Source: Sulfurovum sp.
GTDB taxonomy: Bacteria > Campylobacterota > Campylobacteria > Campylobacterales > Sulfurovaceae
Direction: 5' to 3'
NCBI GenBank assembly: GCA_027081115.1
Contig: JALWLD010000057.1
Coordinates: forward strand, 298,497 to 362,496
DNA length: 64,000 nucleotides
Both the position numbers and the translations under genes were made by a program. The notes under the pieces are model-generated. The model ran no database searches. It saw only the letters and a list, made by a program, of their open reading frames with translations, and was not told where the DNA came from. Positions 43,807-53,136 of the stretch are shown here, piece by piece (the stretch's first letter is position 1; each line of letters starts with the position of its first letter).

Positions 43807-45606
43807 ATGGCTAAAAAGTATATTGATGTAATGGACACAACTTTTAGAGACGGGTTTCAATCTGTTTTTGGAGGTCGTGTACTTATGGATGATTTTTTCC
43901 CTGCAGTTGAAGCAGCGAAAAATGCAGGTATAACACACTTCGAATTTGGTGGCGGAGCAAGATTCCAGTCACTCTACTTCTATCTTCAAGAAGATGCATT
44001 TAAGATGATGGACGGTTTCAGAGAGATCGTTGGTCCAGATGCAAACCTTCAAGTACTTTCACGTGGTATTAACACAGTAATGCTTGATACCGGGTCTCGT
44101 GAAATGATCGATCTTTTTGCAAAAATGTTTAAAAAACATGGTACATCTACTGTACGTAACTTTGATGCCCTGAATGATGTGAATAACCTTGCATTCTCTG
44201 CAGAGATGATTAAAAAACATGGTTTGAACCATGAAGTTGTAGTTACTATGATGGATCTTCCTCCAGGATGTAAAGGTGCACATGATGTAGCATTTTATGA
44301 AAAAACATTGAGAAATATTTTGGATTCTGGTATCGAATACGATTCAGTATGTTTCAAAGATGCTTCCGGAACGGCCAATCCTCATAAAGTTTATGAGACC
44401 ATCGCTATGGCAAGAAAACTTCTTGGTGATTCTGTACATTTAAGACTGCATACACATGAGACGGCAGGTGTTTCAGTTGCTTCTTACCTCGCAGCGCTTG
44501 AAGCGGGTGCAAATGGTATCGATATGGCAGCATCCCCTGTAAGTGGAGGTACATCACAACCGGATATTTTGACTATGCTTCATGCAACCAAAGGTACCAA
44601 CTATAACCTCGGTGATCTTAAACTTGATAAAATCCTTAAATATGAAGAGAGACTCAAAGAGTGTCTTGCTGAATATATGATCCCACCTGAAGCAACACAG
44701 GTGTCTCCTCTTATTCCTTTCTCTCCTATGCCTGGTGGCGCATTGACAGCCAATACACAGATGATGAGAGATTCTGGAGATCTTGGCAAGTTTGATGAAG
44801 TGATAGCAGCGATGAAAGAGGTTGTTGAACGTGGTGGTTACGGTACGTCTGTAACACCTGTTTCTCAATTCTACTGGCAGCAGGCATATGCAAACGTTAT
44901 GTTCGGACCATGGAAACAGATTGCTCCTGGTTATGGACGTATGGTACTTGGTTACTTTGGTAAAACACCAGTTGAAGCAGATCCGGAAATCATTAAATTG
45001 GCAGGAGAAAAGTTAAAGCTTGAGCCAACAACAGAAAATCCTCTTGATATTGCTGACAGAGATGAAAATAAATCAATTGCGCACTGGACTAAAGTACTTG
45101 AAGATGAAGGTCTTGAAGCAAGTGATGAAAATATTTTCATTGCAGGTGCATGTGATCAAAAAGGTATTGCGTTCTTGAAGGGTGAAGGCCCTCTCATGGT
45201 AAGAAAAGGTAAACAAAATAATAATAACAGTGGAGAAGCAGAAATGGCAGGAAATTATACAGTAGTAGTAGATGGTAAACAGTACAGTGTTCAAGTAGCA
45301 GAGGGTGAGGGTGATATCCAGGTAGCACCGGTGGCAGCATCGGCAGCTCCGGCAACAGCAGATATCCCAGCTCCTGTAACTGGTGGTACAGGTTCTGAAG
45401 AGATCCTTTCTCAAACTCCAGGTAACGTTTGGAAAATTCTTAAGAATCCGGGAGATACAGTGGCTGAGGGTGATATTATTATGATCCTTGAAGCGATGAA
45501 AATGGAGATCGATATTGCTGCACCTAAAGCAGGTAAAATCGTCTCTATCAATGTCAATGTCAATGATTCGGTTGCGGATGCACAACTACTAGCTACAATG
45601 GAGTAA
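43807..45606 (+). CDS. oadA: Oxaloacetate decarboxylase alpha / pyruvate carboxyltransferase subunit with biotin domain
   Basis: A 599-residue protein. Residues 1-300 are the carboxyltransferase TIM barrel: [35 protein letters not shown] with the carbamylated/metal-binding Lys, [11 protein letters not shown] and [14 protein letters not shown] conserved lid ([24 protein letters not shown]) follows. Residues about 480-530 form an Ala/Pro linker and the last 80 the biotinyl domain with EAMKMEID at the biotin Lys. The same chain is known as PycB of two-subunit pyruvate carboxylases; the oadG/oadB neighbours favour the sodium-pump reading. ATG start; 2 bases before oadB. Confidence 0.92.
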   Translation: MAKKYIDVMDTTFRDGFQSVFGGRVLMDDFFPAVEAAKNAGITHFEFGGGARFQSLYFYLQEDAFKMMDGFREIVGPDANLQVLSRGINTVMLDTGSREMIDLFAKMFKKHGTSTVRNFDALNDVNNLAFSAEMIKKHGLNHEVVVTMMDLPPGCKGAHDVAFYEKTLRNILDSGIEYDSVCFKDASGTANPHKVYETIAMARKLLGDSVHLRLHTHETAGVSVASYLAALEAGANGIDMAASPVSGGTSQPDILTMLHATKGTNYNLGDLKLDKILKYEERLKECLAEYMIPPEATQVSPLIPFSPMPGGALTANTQMMRDSGDLGKFDEVIAAMKEVVERGGYGTSVTPVSQFYWQQAYANVMFGPWKQIAPGYGRMVLGYFGKTPVEADPEIIKLAGEKLKLEPTTENPLDIADRDENKSIAHWTKVLEDEGLEASDENIFIAGACDQKGIAFLKGEGPLMVRKGKQNNNNSGEAEMAGNYTVVVDGKQYSVQVAEGEGDIQVAPVAASAAPATADIPAPVTGGTGSEEILSQTPGNVWKILKNPGDTVAEGDIIMILEAMKMEIDIAAPKAGKIVSINVNVNDSVADAQLLATME

Positions 45607-45608
45607 TC

Positions 45609-46958
45609 ATGAAGATCAAACATCTTTTACTCTCTCTGCTGTTCGCATTTGCCTTTTTGTCAAATACAGCAACAGCGAGTGAACATGGCGCAGCATCTGC
45701 CGCACCAATGACTCAGGAAGAGTTGATTGCCGCAGAAAAGGCAAATTACCATCCTAAATCTGTAACAGAACTGATCGTCTCTTTCTTTCATACTACAGGA
45801 ATGGATGCGATTATTAACCCTGTTGAGGGTATGAAAAATGCACATGGTCAAGAGATCTCTACTTTTGCACAGAGTTGGGGACGTGTGATCATGTTCATTA
45901 TTATCTTTATACTTTTCTATCTTGCTATTGGGAAAGGGTTTGAACCACTTCTCCTTTTACCTATTGCTTTTGGTGGACTCCTTGCCAATATTCCTATTGC
46001 TGATATGGCAGCACCGGGACATATGCTGGGTATCATTTATAGTATGGGTATTCAGAATGAATTCTTCCCTCTGCTTATTTTTATGGGTGTCGGTGCGATG
46101 ACAGACTTTGGTCCATTGCTCTCGAATCCTAAAACTGCACTTTTGGGTGGTGCAGCACAGTTTGGTATTTTTGGTTCTCTGGTAGGAGCAGCAGCACTTT
46201 CACAGTACACAGGTATGGTTGACTTTACCTTGCAACAGTCAGCAGCGATCTCGATCATTGGTGGGGCTGATGGTCCAACTTCCATCTTTATTGCATCCGC
46301 ATTGGCACCTGAACTTCTTGGGGCGATTGCTGTTGCCGCGTACTCATATATGGCGTTGGTACCAGTTATTCAGCCACCAATAATGAAAGCATTGACAACA
46401 CTTGAAGAACGTCAGATCGTAATGAAAACTACAAGAAAAGTACACAGAATGGAAAAGCTTATTTTTCCTCTAGTTGTTATTATGATGATTGCACTTATCT
46501 TGCCTGATGCTGCACCGCTTATGGGTTCATTCGCATTTGGTAACTTTGCAAAAGAGTCCGGTGTAGTTGACAGATTGTCAAATGAGATGCAGAACTCTCT
46601 CATTAACATTGTTACAATTTTCTTGGGTTTTGGTGTAGGTATGACACTTCAGGCAGACAAATTCCTTGTTGCTGAAACACTGGGAATCATGGTGATTGGT
46701 CTTCTTGCATTCTCAGCAGGTACAGCAGCAGGTGTATTGATGGCTAAATTGATGAATAAAATGTCAAAAGAACCTATCAATCCGCTTATTGGTGCGGCAG
46801 GTGTTTCTGCTGTCCCAATGGCAGCCAGAGTTGCCTCAAAGGTCGGTTCTGAAGCAAAACCTGGTAATATTCTACTCATGCATGCTATGGGGCCAAATGT
46901 TGCGGGTGTTATTGGTTCAGCAGTTGCAGCAGGTGTCTTGCTGTCGATCTTTAAATAA
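45609..46958 (+). CDS. oadB: Sodium-pumping oxaloacetate decarboxylase beta subunit with N-terminal extension
   Basis: A 449-residue integral membrane carboxylbiotin decarboxylase that exports Na+ while releasing CO2. The conserved body begins near residue 105 ([24 protein letters not shown]), with [44 protein letters not shown] and [16 protein letters not shown], including the Asp/Ser/Asn residues of the Na+ path. Unlike the usual OadB, an extra stretch of about 80 residues precedes it with a signal-peptide-like start ([24 protein letters not shown]) and a periplasm-type segment. The tandem hairpins after it (46966-47016) mark the end of the operon. Confidence 0.92.
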   Translation: MKIKHLLLSLLFAFAFLSNTATASEHGAASAAPMTQEELIAAEKANYHPKSVTELIVSFFHTTGMDAIINPVEGMKNAHGQEISTFAQSWGRVIMFIIIFILFYLAIGKGFEPLLLLPIAFGGLLANIPIADMAAPGHMLGIIYSMGIQNEFFPLLIFMGVGAMTDFGPLLSNPKTALLGGAAQFGIFGSLVGAAALSQYTGMVDFTLQQSAAISIIGGADGPTSIFIASALAPELLGAIAVAAYSYMALVPVIQPPIMKALTTLEERQIVMKTTRKVHRMEKLIFPLVVIMMIALILPDAAPLMGSFAFGNFAKESGVVDRLSNEMQNSLINIVTIFLGFGVGMTLQADKFLVAETLGIMVIGLLAFSAGTAAGVLMAKLMNKMSKEPINPLIGAAGVSAVPMAARVASKVGSEAKPGNILLMHAMGPNVAGVIGSAVAAGVLLSIFK

Positions 46959-46965
46959 GATCGCT

Positions 46966-47016
46966 ACTTCCCTTTAAGGGAAGTATAAATGAGAAAACAT
47001 CTGTTTTTTCATTTAT
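46966..47016. terminator. Tandem hairpins after oadB
   Basis: First a near-perfect palindrome (ACTTCCCTT/AAGGGAAGT at 46966-46984), then a 14-pair stem (ATAAATGAGAAAAC with GTTTTTTCATTTAT, one G-T) at 46985-47016. The second arm carries its own T-run. Together they separate the oad block from pckA. Confidence 0.7.
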
Positions 47017-47056
47017 GCTTTAGCATTGATAAATTAACTGTACAAAAGAGGATACA

Positions 47057-48646
47057 ATGAGTACCAAAACGCCTAACGGACTTGACAAACTGGGATTAAA
47101 AGATATTAAAGATGTCTATTATAATTTAAGTTATGACGAGTTGCAAGCGCATGAAGTAAAAGCTGGAGAGTGTAAAATCTCTACAACAGGCACAGCAATG
47201 TGTGACACAGGTATCTTCACAGGACGTAGTCCAAAAGATAAATATTTCGTTGATCAACCACCTTCAAACCAACATATTGCTTGGGGTGATGTCAATAAAA
47301 AAATGGATAAAAAAATTTATGAAGAGTTATTGGATTTAACGCTTACACAGCTCTCCGGTAAAAATATTTATGTCACAGATGTTTATGCAGGAGCAAGTGC
47401 TGCAAGTAAACGTTCGGTTAGATTTATTACGGAAGTGGCTTGGCAGGCGCACTTTGTTAAAAATATGTTCATTAGACCAACAGAAGAAGAGCTTGAAACA
47501 TTTGAGCCTGATTTTACAGTCTATAATGCATGTAAGACTGTGGATGAAAAATACAAAGAACATGGTATGAATTCAGATGTTTATGTTGTCTTTAACATCG
47601 AAGAAAATGTCTCTATTATTGGTGGTACCTGGTATGGTGGTGAAATGAAGAAGGGTATCTTCTCTATGATGAACTATTGGTTGCCACTAGAGGGTAAACT
47701 TTCCATGCACTGTTCTGCAAATGTAGGTAAAGATGATGATGTATGTCTTTTCTTTGGTCTCTCAGGTACAGGGAAAACAACACTCTCTACAGACCCTCAC
47801 AGAGCACTTATCGGAGATGATGAACATGGTTGGGATGATGAAGGTGTTTTTAACTTTGAAGGTGGATGTTACGCAAAAGTGATCAATCTTGATGCAAATT
47901 CGGAACCAGAGATATTTGGTGCTATTGTTAAAGATGCATTGCTTGAAAATGTTGTATGTGATAAAGATGGTTTGGTAGATTATACAGATGGTTCAAAAAC
48001 AGAAAATACACGTGTCTCTTACCCTATAGAACACATTGAAAATCATAAAGAAGATCTTCAGGCAGGACATCCAAATAACATTATCTTCCTGACAGCAGAT
48101 GCTTTTGGTGTTTTGCCTCCGGTATCTAAGTTGACCAAAGAGCAGGCAATGTATTACTTCCTTTCAGGGTATACAGCAAAAGTGGCTGGTACGGAAAGAG
48201 GGATCACTGAACCCGTAGCTACATTCTCTGCTTGTTTTGGAGAAGCATTCCTGCCTCTACATCCAACTGACTATGCAAAATTGCTTGGTGAGAAGATTGA
48301 TAAACATGGTGTAAATGTCTACTTGGTAAATACAGGTTGGACCGGTGGAGCGTATGGTGTAGGTAAACGTATGAGTATTAAAGATACACGAGCATGTATT
48401 AATGCAATTCTTGATGGCAGTATCAATGATTCAGAATTTGATATTACAAGAACTTTCCGTTTACAAGTTCCTAAAACGTTAGGAGATATTAATCCTTCTC
48501 TTTTAAATCCACGCAATGCATGGCCAGATAAAGAAGAATTTGATGCACAACGTGACAAACTTGCAGTAATGTTCATAGAAAACTTTGCTCGCTATGAAGG
48601 TCATGGTGGAGAGTTTGATTGTGCTTCGGCAGGTCCACAACTTTAA
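47057..48646 (+). CDS. pckA: Phosphoenolpyruvate carboxykinase (ATP)
   Basis: A 529-residue enzyme interconverting oxaloacetate and PEP. Motifs: RSPKDKYFV near 58, [11 protein letters not shown] (substrate/kinase 1a region), P-loop [11 protein letters not shown] near 237, metal-binding [10 protein letters not shown] near 255, and GGCYAK. The C-terminal RISIKDTRA and PRNAW blocks are complete. As an ATP-type carboxykinase it fits gluconeogenesis or replenishment of C4 acids, next to the oad genes acting on the same oxaloacetate pool. RBS AGAGGA precedes ATG. A strong hairpin follows the gene. Confidence 0.96.
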   Translation: MSTKTPNGLDKLGLKDIKDVYYNLSYDELQAHEVKAGECKISTTGTAMCDTGIFTGRSPKDKYFVDQPPSNQHIAWGDVNKKMDKKIYEELLDLTLTQLSGKNIYVTDVYAGASAASKRSVRFITEVAWQAHFVKNMFIRPTEEELETFEPDFTVYNACKTVDEKYKEHGMNSDVYVVFNIEENVSIIGGTWYGGEMKKGIFSMMNYWLPLEGKLSMHCSANVGKDDDVCLFFGLSGTGKTTLSTDPHRALIGDDEHGWDDEGVFNFEGGCYAKVINLDANSEPEIFGAIVKDALLENVVCDKDGLVDYTDGSKTENTRVSYPIEHIENHKEDLQAGHPNNIIFLTADAFGVLPPVSKLTKEQAMYYFLSGYTAKVAGTERGITEPVATFSACFGEAFLPLHPTDYAKLLGEKIDKHGVNVYLVNTGWTGGAYGVGKRMSIKDTRACINAILDGSINDSEFDITRTFRLQVPKTLGDINPSLLNPRNAWPDKEEFDAQRDKLAVMFIENFARYEGHGGEFDCASAGPQL

Positions 48647-48652
48647 TTTATT

Positions 48653-48682
48653 TTTTCAGCCTTACCTTGGAAAGGCTGAAAA
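48653..48682. terminator. Terminator hairpin after pckA
   Basis: TTTTCAGCCTT / AAGGCTGAAAA, an 11-pair perfect stem with an 8-base loop, seven bases after the pckA stop. It is flanked by T-rich sequence on both sides and could act in both directions. Confidence 0.75.
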
Positions 48683-48713
48683 CTCCTTCTCTTTTACAAT
48701 TATTCATTAAAGC

Positions 48714-48719
48714 TATAAT
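48714..48719 (+). promoter_or_regulatory. TATAAT -10 upstream of the small DUF2892-like gene
   Basis: TATAAT in AGCTATAATT, 48 bases before the ATG at 48767, between the pckA terminator and the gene. Confidence 0.45.
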
Positions 48720-48766
48720 TAATATCAAATATAGTATGGTTGCACAATTATTTTAAAGGAAACAGT

Positions 48767-48958
48767 ATGGATGTTAATAAAATTAGAAAAATATGTAGAC
48801 CTATTAGAATTGTGATTGGACTTGCTCTTATCGCTACGGGATTCATCACAGGAATTAAGTGGTTTTACCTTGGTGTAGTACCACTTATCGCAGGGTTGGC
48901 TGATTTTTGTCCACTTTGCCTTATCACAAAACAGTGTGATATCCCTCAAAACAAATAA
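48767..48958 (+). CDS. Small inner-membrane protein (DUF2892/YgaP-like)
   Basis: A 63-residue protein starting at MDVNKIRKICRP after AAAGGA; the longer frame begins earlier without support. It has two hydrophobic helices (about 14-32 and 35-52) and four Cys including CPLCL (C51xxC54-type) near the C-terminus. The 'R.....GL.L...G' start resembles DUF2892 proteins found alone or attached to rhodanese domains in YgaP, linked with sulfur transfer. The flanking hairpins give it its own short transcript. Confidence 0.7.
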   Translation: MDVNKIRKICRPIRIVIGLALIATGFITGIKWFYLGVVPLIAGLADFCPLCLITKQCDIPQNK

Positions 48959-48979
48959 ACAAGTATTTAGATTTACTTT

Positions 48980-49003
48980 GTAAAAGGAGTTCTCTCCTTT
49001 TAC
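48980..49003. terminator. Terminator hairpin after the small membrane gene
   Basis: Perfect 10-pair inverted repeat GTAAAAGGAG / CTCCTTTTAC with a TTCT loop, 21 bases after the stop codon. Confidence 0.65.
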
Positions 49004-49065
49004 CGCTTACCTTTTACTCCTGTATTTTAATGTCTTTTCTATTTCCATTATTCAATAAATTCAAG

Positions 49066-49071
49066 TATAAT
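49066..49071 (+). promoter_or_regulatory. TATAAT -10 upstream of mgtE
   Basis: TATAAT ends 32 bases before the ATG at 49104, with AAAGGGG as the ribosome site. Confidence 0.5.
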
Positions 49072-49103
49072 GCCACTCTATTACGAAGAAAAAGGGGAAT
49101 TTC

Positions 49104-50432
49104 ATGAATAAATTAAAAGCGTATCTTGACACACAGCATCATGATGAACTGCACCCCTCCGAGATAGCCAATCTTCTTAAAGATCTCAATGAAAAAAGTT
49201 TTGAAGAAGCGGTACAATCCATTCCTAAAGAGCTTATTGCAGATGTAGCCCTGGAGTTACCAGACAGATATTTTGAAGATGTGGTTGAGTCCTTTACTGC
49301 GCAAGAGATTGCAGAGTCTGTTTCAGAACTTGAGTCAGATGACCAAACAGACTTTATACAAGAGCTTGAAGAGGTTGACCATGAGATAGCGCAAGAGGTC
49401 TTTGAACAACTTGATAAAGATGACCAGGCAGATATCTTACATCTTAAACAGTATGATGAAGATGAAGCCGGTGCCTACATGCAGACTGAGGTTTATACGG
49501 CCAAGCTGCAGCATACGGTAAAGGATGTCATCAAAGAATTTGCCAAACTTCGAAAACAGGATGAATTGGAGAATGTCAATTATCTTTTTGTAGTAGATGA
49601 AAAGAATATACTACGTTACGGTGTGGGGCTTGACAATCTTCTGGTCTTTGATTTTGACAAGACCTTGCAGGAGAATATTGAAGAGAATCCCGAAAAATAC
49701 AAACCTGTCGTTGGATACAATCATGAAAAGATAGATGATATTGTGCAGAAGTTTCAGGAATATGATCTCTCTTCCATGCCGATTGTTGATTACAATGGTG
49801 TGTTGCTTGGACGAATTACTTCAGATGATATTTATGATATTATCAATGAACAGGCCACAGATCAGATGTATAATCTCGCGGGGGTAAATGATGATGCCGA
49901 AGAGGATGATGATATTATCAAAGCAGGTAAATCTAGAGCTGTTTGGTTGAGTGTGAATCTTGTGACTGCAATTGTCGCTTCACTGGTCATTGGGATGTTT
50001 GAAGAAACTTTGCAAAGTATCGTTGCTTTGGCGATCTTGATGCCTATTGTCGCTTCTATGGGTGGCAATGCAGGAACACAGAGTTTGACCGTTGTTGTTC
50101 GTCAGCTTGCACTGGGAGATATTGCCAAACATGATGCTTATAGAACCATTAAAAAAGAGGTGCTTCTCTCTCTTGCAAATGGTCTATTTTTCGCTATAAT
50201 CATGGGTATAATAGCCGCTATCTGGTTTGACAAGGGATTGTTGGGTGTAGTTATCGGTCTTTCGATGATCATTAACCTTTTAAGTGCAGGTTTTTTTGGC
50301 TCTATGGTACCACTGTTGCTAAAAAGACTGGACATAGACCCTGCCATTGGAAGTACGGTTATTTTAACTACAGTAACCGATGTAGTCGGTTTCATGAGTT
50401 TTTTAGGGCTTGCGACCCTTATATTATTATAA
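49104..50432 (+). CDS. mgtE: Magnesium transporter MgtE
   Basis: A 442-residue Mg2+ channel of the inner membrane, gated by cytosolic Mg2+. Order: N-terminal superhelical domain with HPSEIANLLKDLNE (about 1-130), a CBS pair (130-255) and five membrane helices. The pore segment shows MPIVASMGGNAGTQSLTVVVRQ, which includes the conserved NAGTQ filter of this family. Length is typical. The next gene, encoding a CBS-containing CNNM-type protein, begins 34 bases later, so the pair may be a Mg2+/ion homeostasis unit. Confidence 0.94.
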   Translation: MNKLKAYLDTQHHDELHPSEIANLLKDLNEKSFEEAVQSIPKELIADVALELPDRYFEDVVESFTAQEIAESVSELESDDQTDFIQELEEVDHEIAQEVFEQLDKDDQADILHLKQYDEDEAGAYMQTEVYTAKLQHTVKDVIKEFAKLRKQDELENVNYLFVVDEKNILRYGVGLDNLLVFDFDKTLQENIEENPEKYKPVVGYNHEKIDDIVQKFQEYDLSSMPIVDYNGVLLGRITSDDIYDIINEQATDQMYNLAGVNDDAEEDDDIIKAGKSRAVWLSVNLVTAIVASLVIGMFEETLQSIVALAILMPIVASMGGNAGTQSLTVVVRQLALGDIAKHDAYRTIKKEVLLSLANGLFFAIIMGIIAAIWFDKGLLGVVIGLSMIINLLSAGFFGSMVPLLLKRLDIDPAIGSTVILTTVTDVVGFMSFLGLATLILL

Positions 50433-50466
50433 ACCCTTTAAAGGGTACAAAGGATTTTTCACTTAA

Positions 50467-51525
50467 ATGGACTTGTTAATTACCTATTTTTTAGCTGCTG
50501 TTCTTATCTCATTTATCTGTTCTGTATTGGAATCAGTATTACTTTCAGTCAATATGCCGTATGTCTCTATATTGGAAAAAGAGAAACCAAAAGCAGGAAA
50601 GCTACTTAAATCACATAAGATAAATATCAATAAATCAATTGCATCTATACTTATTTTAAATACAATTGCCAATACGCTTGGTGCTGCAGCAGTAGGTGCA
50701 CAGGCTGAAAGTATCTATGGTACAGGAGCAGTATTTTATGTCTCTATTATATTAACTTTTGCCATTTTGTTTTTCTCTGAGATCATTCCCAAGACCATTG
50801 GGGCAGTTTATTGGAAATCTTTGGCTCCTGTAGCTGCTTATGTTATTCACTTTTTTATTTTTATTACCTATCCTATTATTCTCTTAACACTTTTTGTCAC
50901 CAATAAAATAAAGAAAAATGATGATGGGATGTCATTGACCAAAGAAGAGCTCATTGAGTCTACATTAATGAGTGAAGATGAAGGTGTATTGGATGAAAAA
51001 GAGTCTGATGTGATTGAAAATATCTTACTTTTGGATAAAATTAAAATTCATGAGATCCTCACACCAAGAACAGTGGTTTTTGGGCTTGACGGCAATCGAA
51101 ATATTAAAGATATTATTGAAAATGAGCCGGCTATTTTTAAATTTTCAAGGGTACCTGTTTTTGATGAAAATATAGAAAATATTACCGGTATGATCATGAC
51201 AAAGAAGATCTTTAAGCAGGCACTACTTGATGATACAGTTCCTTTGAAAACGATACAAAAAGATATTTATAAAATTAATGAAAATATTCCTGTTTCTATG
51301 GCACTTGACCTCTTTATTAAGAAGAAAGAGCACATGTTCCTGGTTCTTGATTCTTATGATCAAACGGAAGGTATTGTAACACTGGAAGATTGTGTAGAGA
51401 CTATTTTGGGTGTGGAAATCGTAGATGAATCGGATTCTGATGCCGATATGAGAGAAGTGGCCAAACATAAAATGCGTATGAAGCGACGTTCGGCAAACAC
51501 TCATAACGATAATGAAGCGATCTAA
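50467..51525 (+). CDS. CNNM/HlyC-CorC family protein (DUF21 + CBS pair)
   Basis: A 352-residue membrane protein. Residues 1-150 hold the DUF21 membrane domain (three or four helices, conserved FAILFFSEIIPKTIGA with the SEIIPKT motif), then a linker and two CBS motifs (HEILTPRTVVFGLD and HMFLVLDSYDQTEGIVTLEDCVETILG). Members are implicated in Mg2+/Co2+ efflux or heme/cation homeostasis. The usual C-terminal CorC/HlyC domain is replaced by a short basic tail (KHKMRMKRRS). It follows mgtE by 34 bases, and its stop overlaps the helicase start (TAATG). Confidence 0.88.
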   Translation: MDLLITYFLAAVLISFICSVLESVLLSVNMPYVSILEKEKPKAGKLLKSHKININKSIASILILNTIANTLGAAAVGAQAESIYGTGAVFYVSIILTFAILFFSEIIPKTIGAVYWKSLAPVAAYVIHFFIFITYPIILLTLFVTNKIKKNDDGMSLTKEELIESTLMSEDEGVLDEKESDVIENILLLDKIKIHEILTPRTVVFGLDGNRNIKDIIENEPAIFKFSRVPVFDENIENITGMIMTKKIFKQALLDDTVPLKTIQKDIYKINENIPVSMALDLFIKKKEHMFLVLDSYDQTEGIVTLEDCVETILGVEIVDESDSDADMREVAKHKMRMKRRSANTHNDNEAI

Positions 51526-52862
51526 TGTCCTTAGCCACACTTGGACTCTCTGCGCCTATTCTTAAAGCCTTAAAAGAGAAAGGGTATGAGTCTGCCACAC
51601 CTATACAAAAGGCATTGATTCCTGAGATGTTCAGTAGACGTGACATTATGGCAGGTGCGCAGACGGGTACAGGAAAAACGGCAGGGTTTGCACTGCCTAT
51701 ACTGCAAGAGTTGTCAAAAACATTTATTGAGGGAAATCATTATCCTAAAGCTGTAATTTTAGTACCTACAAGAGAGTTGGCACGGCAGGTACATGCTTCA
51801 TTTGAAGTATACGGTAAGTTTCTTCCTTTAAAAAGTACAGTTTTATATGGTGGCTCAAACTTGACATCTCAGGCAAATAGACTTAAACGTGGTGCCGATA
51901 TTATTGTTGCTACTTCAGGAAGACTACTGGAGCATATCCATCAGAAAAACATTAATTTGGAATCCGTTGATTATCTTGTATTGGATGAAGCAGATACTAT
52001 TTTAGACATGGGTTTTGTGCATGAAGTCAGTAAGATTCTTCAACACTTGCCAACAAGACGACAAAATGTATTGATCTCTGCAACGCTGTCGGGCTCTGTT
52101 AAAAGATTGGCAGAACAGATACTCACCAAACCAAAGCTTATAGAAGTAGATAGTATGGGTACTTCTGCAGACAATGTAGAACAGATCGTTTATCCTGTTG
52201 ACAAAGAGAAGAAGGCCGAATTACTCTCATATCTGATAGGTTCACGTAACTACAAGCAGGTACTGGTATTTGTCCGTAAAAAAGAGTTGGCAGACGAAGT
52301 AGCTACAGAGCTCAACCTCTCTGGTTTAAAAACAGCCGTGATTCATGGTGCCAAAAGTTCAGGGGAGCGGGCAAGAGCACTGGAAGGTTTTAAAGAGGGG
52401 AAGCTACGTGTTCTAGTGGCTACCGATATTGCAGCACGAGGTTTGGATATACCGGCACTATCTGTCGTGATGAATTATGATATCCCACATGTTACGGGAG
52501 ACTATATACACCGTATAGGGCGCACCGGAAGGGCAGGAGCCAAAGGTTTGGCAATAACACTCATCTCTCCTACAGAGATGGTGGCACTCAAAGATGTGGA
52601 GCGTCTTATGGGGAAAGCTTTGCCCAAAGAGAGACTTGAAGGGTATGCACCCAAGGTACTCACAGAACAAAAAGGTGCACGTAAAAAAACAAATGAACAT
52701 AAGAAAACTGATGGGGCTTTTGGTAAAAAGAAGAAGTCAGCAGGCGTAGTACCTAAAAGTAAAAAACGTAAAACAACAAAGCGTGATGCATTTAAAGCTT
52801 ATGATGCAGCAAAACCAAAAGCAGACAAAAAAGATAAAAAACGTGGACGTGGCAGAAGATAG
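51525..52862 (+). CDS. DEAD-box RNA helicase, RhlE-like
   Basis: A 445-residue helicase with the complete motif series: Q-motif GYESATPIQKALIP, AQTGTGKTAGFALP, PTRELARQV, LVLDEADTILDMGF, SATLSGSV, ATDIAARGLDIP and HRIGRTGRAGAKG. The last 70 residues are very Lys/Arg-rich (KKKKSAG ... KKRGRGRR), a disordered RNA-binding tail as in RhlE. Its ATG overlaps the upstream stop by one base, implying translational coupling to the CNNM-type gene. A paralogous helicase lies at 42078, so the organism has at least two in this region. Confidence 0.93.
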   Translation: MSLATLGLSAPILKALKEKGYESATPIQKALIPEMFSRRDIMAGAQTGTGKTAGFALPILQELSKTFIEGNHYPKAVILVPTRELARQVHASFEVYGKFLPLKSTVLYGGSNLTSQANRLKRGADIIVATSGRLLEHIHQKNINLESVDYLVLDEADTILDMGFVHEVSKILQHLPTRRQNVLISATLSGSVKRLAEQILTKPKLIEVDSMGTSADNVEQIVYPVDKEKKAELLSYLIGSRNYKQVLVFVRKKELADEVATELNLSGLKTAVIHGAKSSGERARALEGFKEGKLRVLVATDIAARGLDIPALSVVMNYDIPHVTGDYIHRIGRTGRAGAKGLAITLISPTEMVALKDVERLMGKALPKERLEGYAPKVLTEQKGARKKTNEHKKTDGAFGKKKKSAGVVPKSKKRKTTKRDAFKAYDAAKPKADKKDKKRGRGRR

Positions 52863-52892
52863 TGCTACACAGATTAAATTAAAGGATAAAGC

Positions 52893-53054
52893 ATGGCAGC
52901 AGTTGCAGAAGATATTGGGTGTTCAAACGAAAATTGTAAAGAGTCAGATAATTGTCAACGTACCGTTATATGGCAAAATGGTACAGCAAGAGAAGTAAAA
53001 AGTTTTGGTGGTACACCCGAAAAGGGATGTGGAAAGTTTTTACCTAAGAAGTAA
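52893..53054 (+). CDS. Small cysteine-containing protein, 53 aa
   Basis: A short gene: ATG at 52893 preceded by AAAGGA at 52881, stop TAA at 53052-53054. The sequence opens MAAVAEDIGCSNENCKESDN and holds four Cys (residues 10, 15, 21, 46) in a CX4CX5C ... C arrangement, with EKGCGKFLPKK at the end. The pattern suggests a small metal- or disulfide-binding protein, function unknown. It comes 30 bases after the RhlE-like helicase in the same direction and may be read with it. Confidence 0.6.
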   Translation: MAAVAEDIGCSNENCKESDNCQRTVIWQNGTAREVKSFGGTPEKGCGKFLPKK

Positions 53055-53136
53055 TTATGATACTGGATAAATGAAACACAAAAAAGTCAAATCTCTGAGC
53101 TTCACAAGGGACTTTAAATCAAAGTCATCTCTCTAC

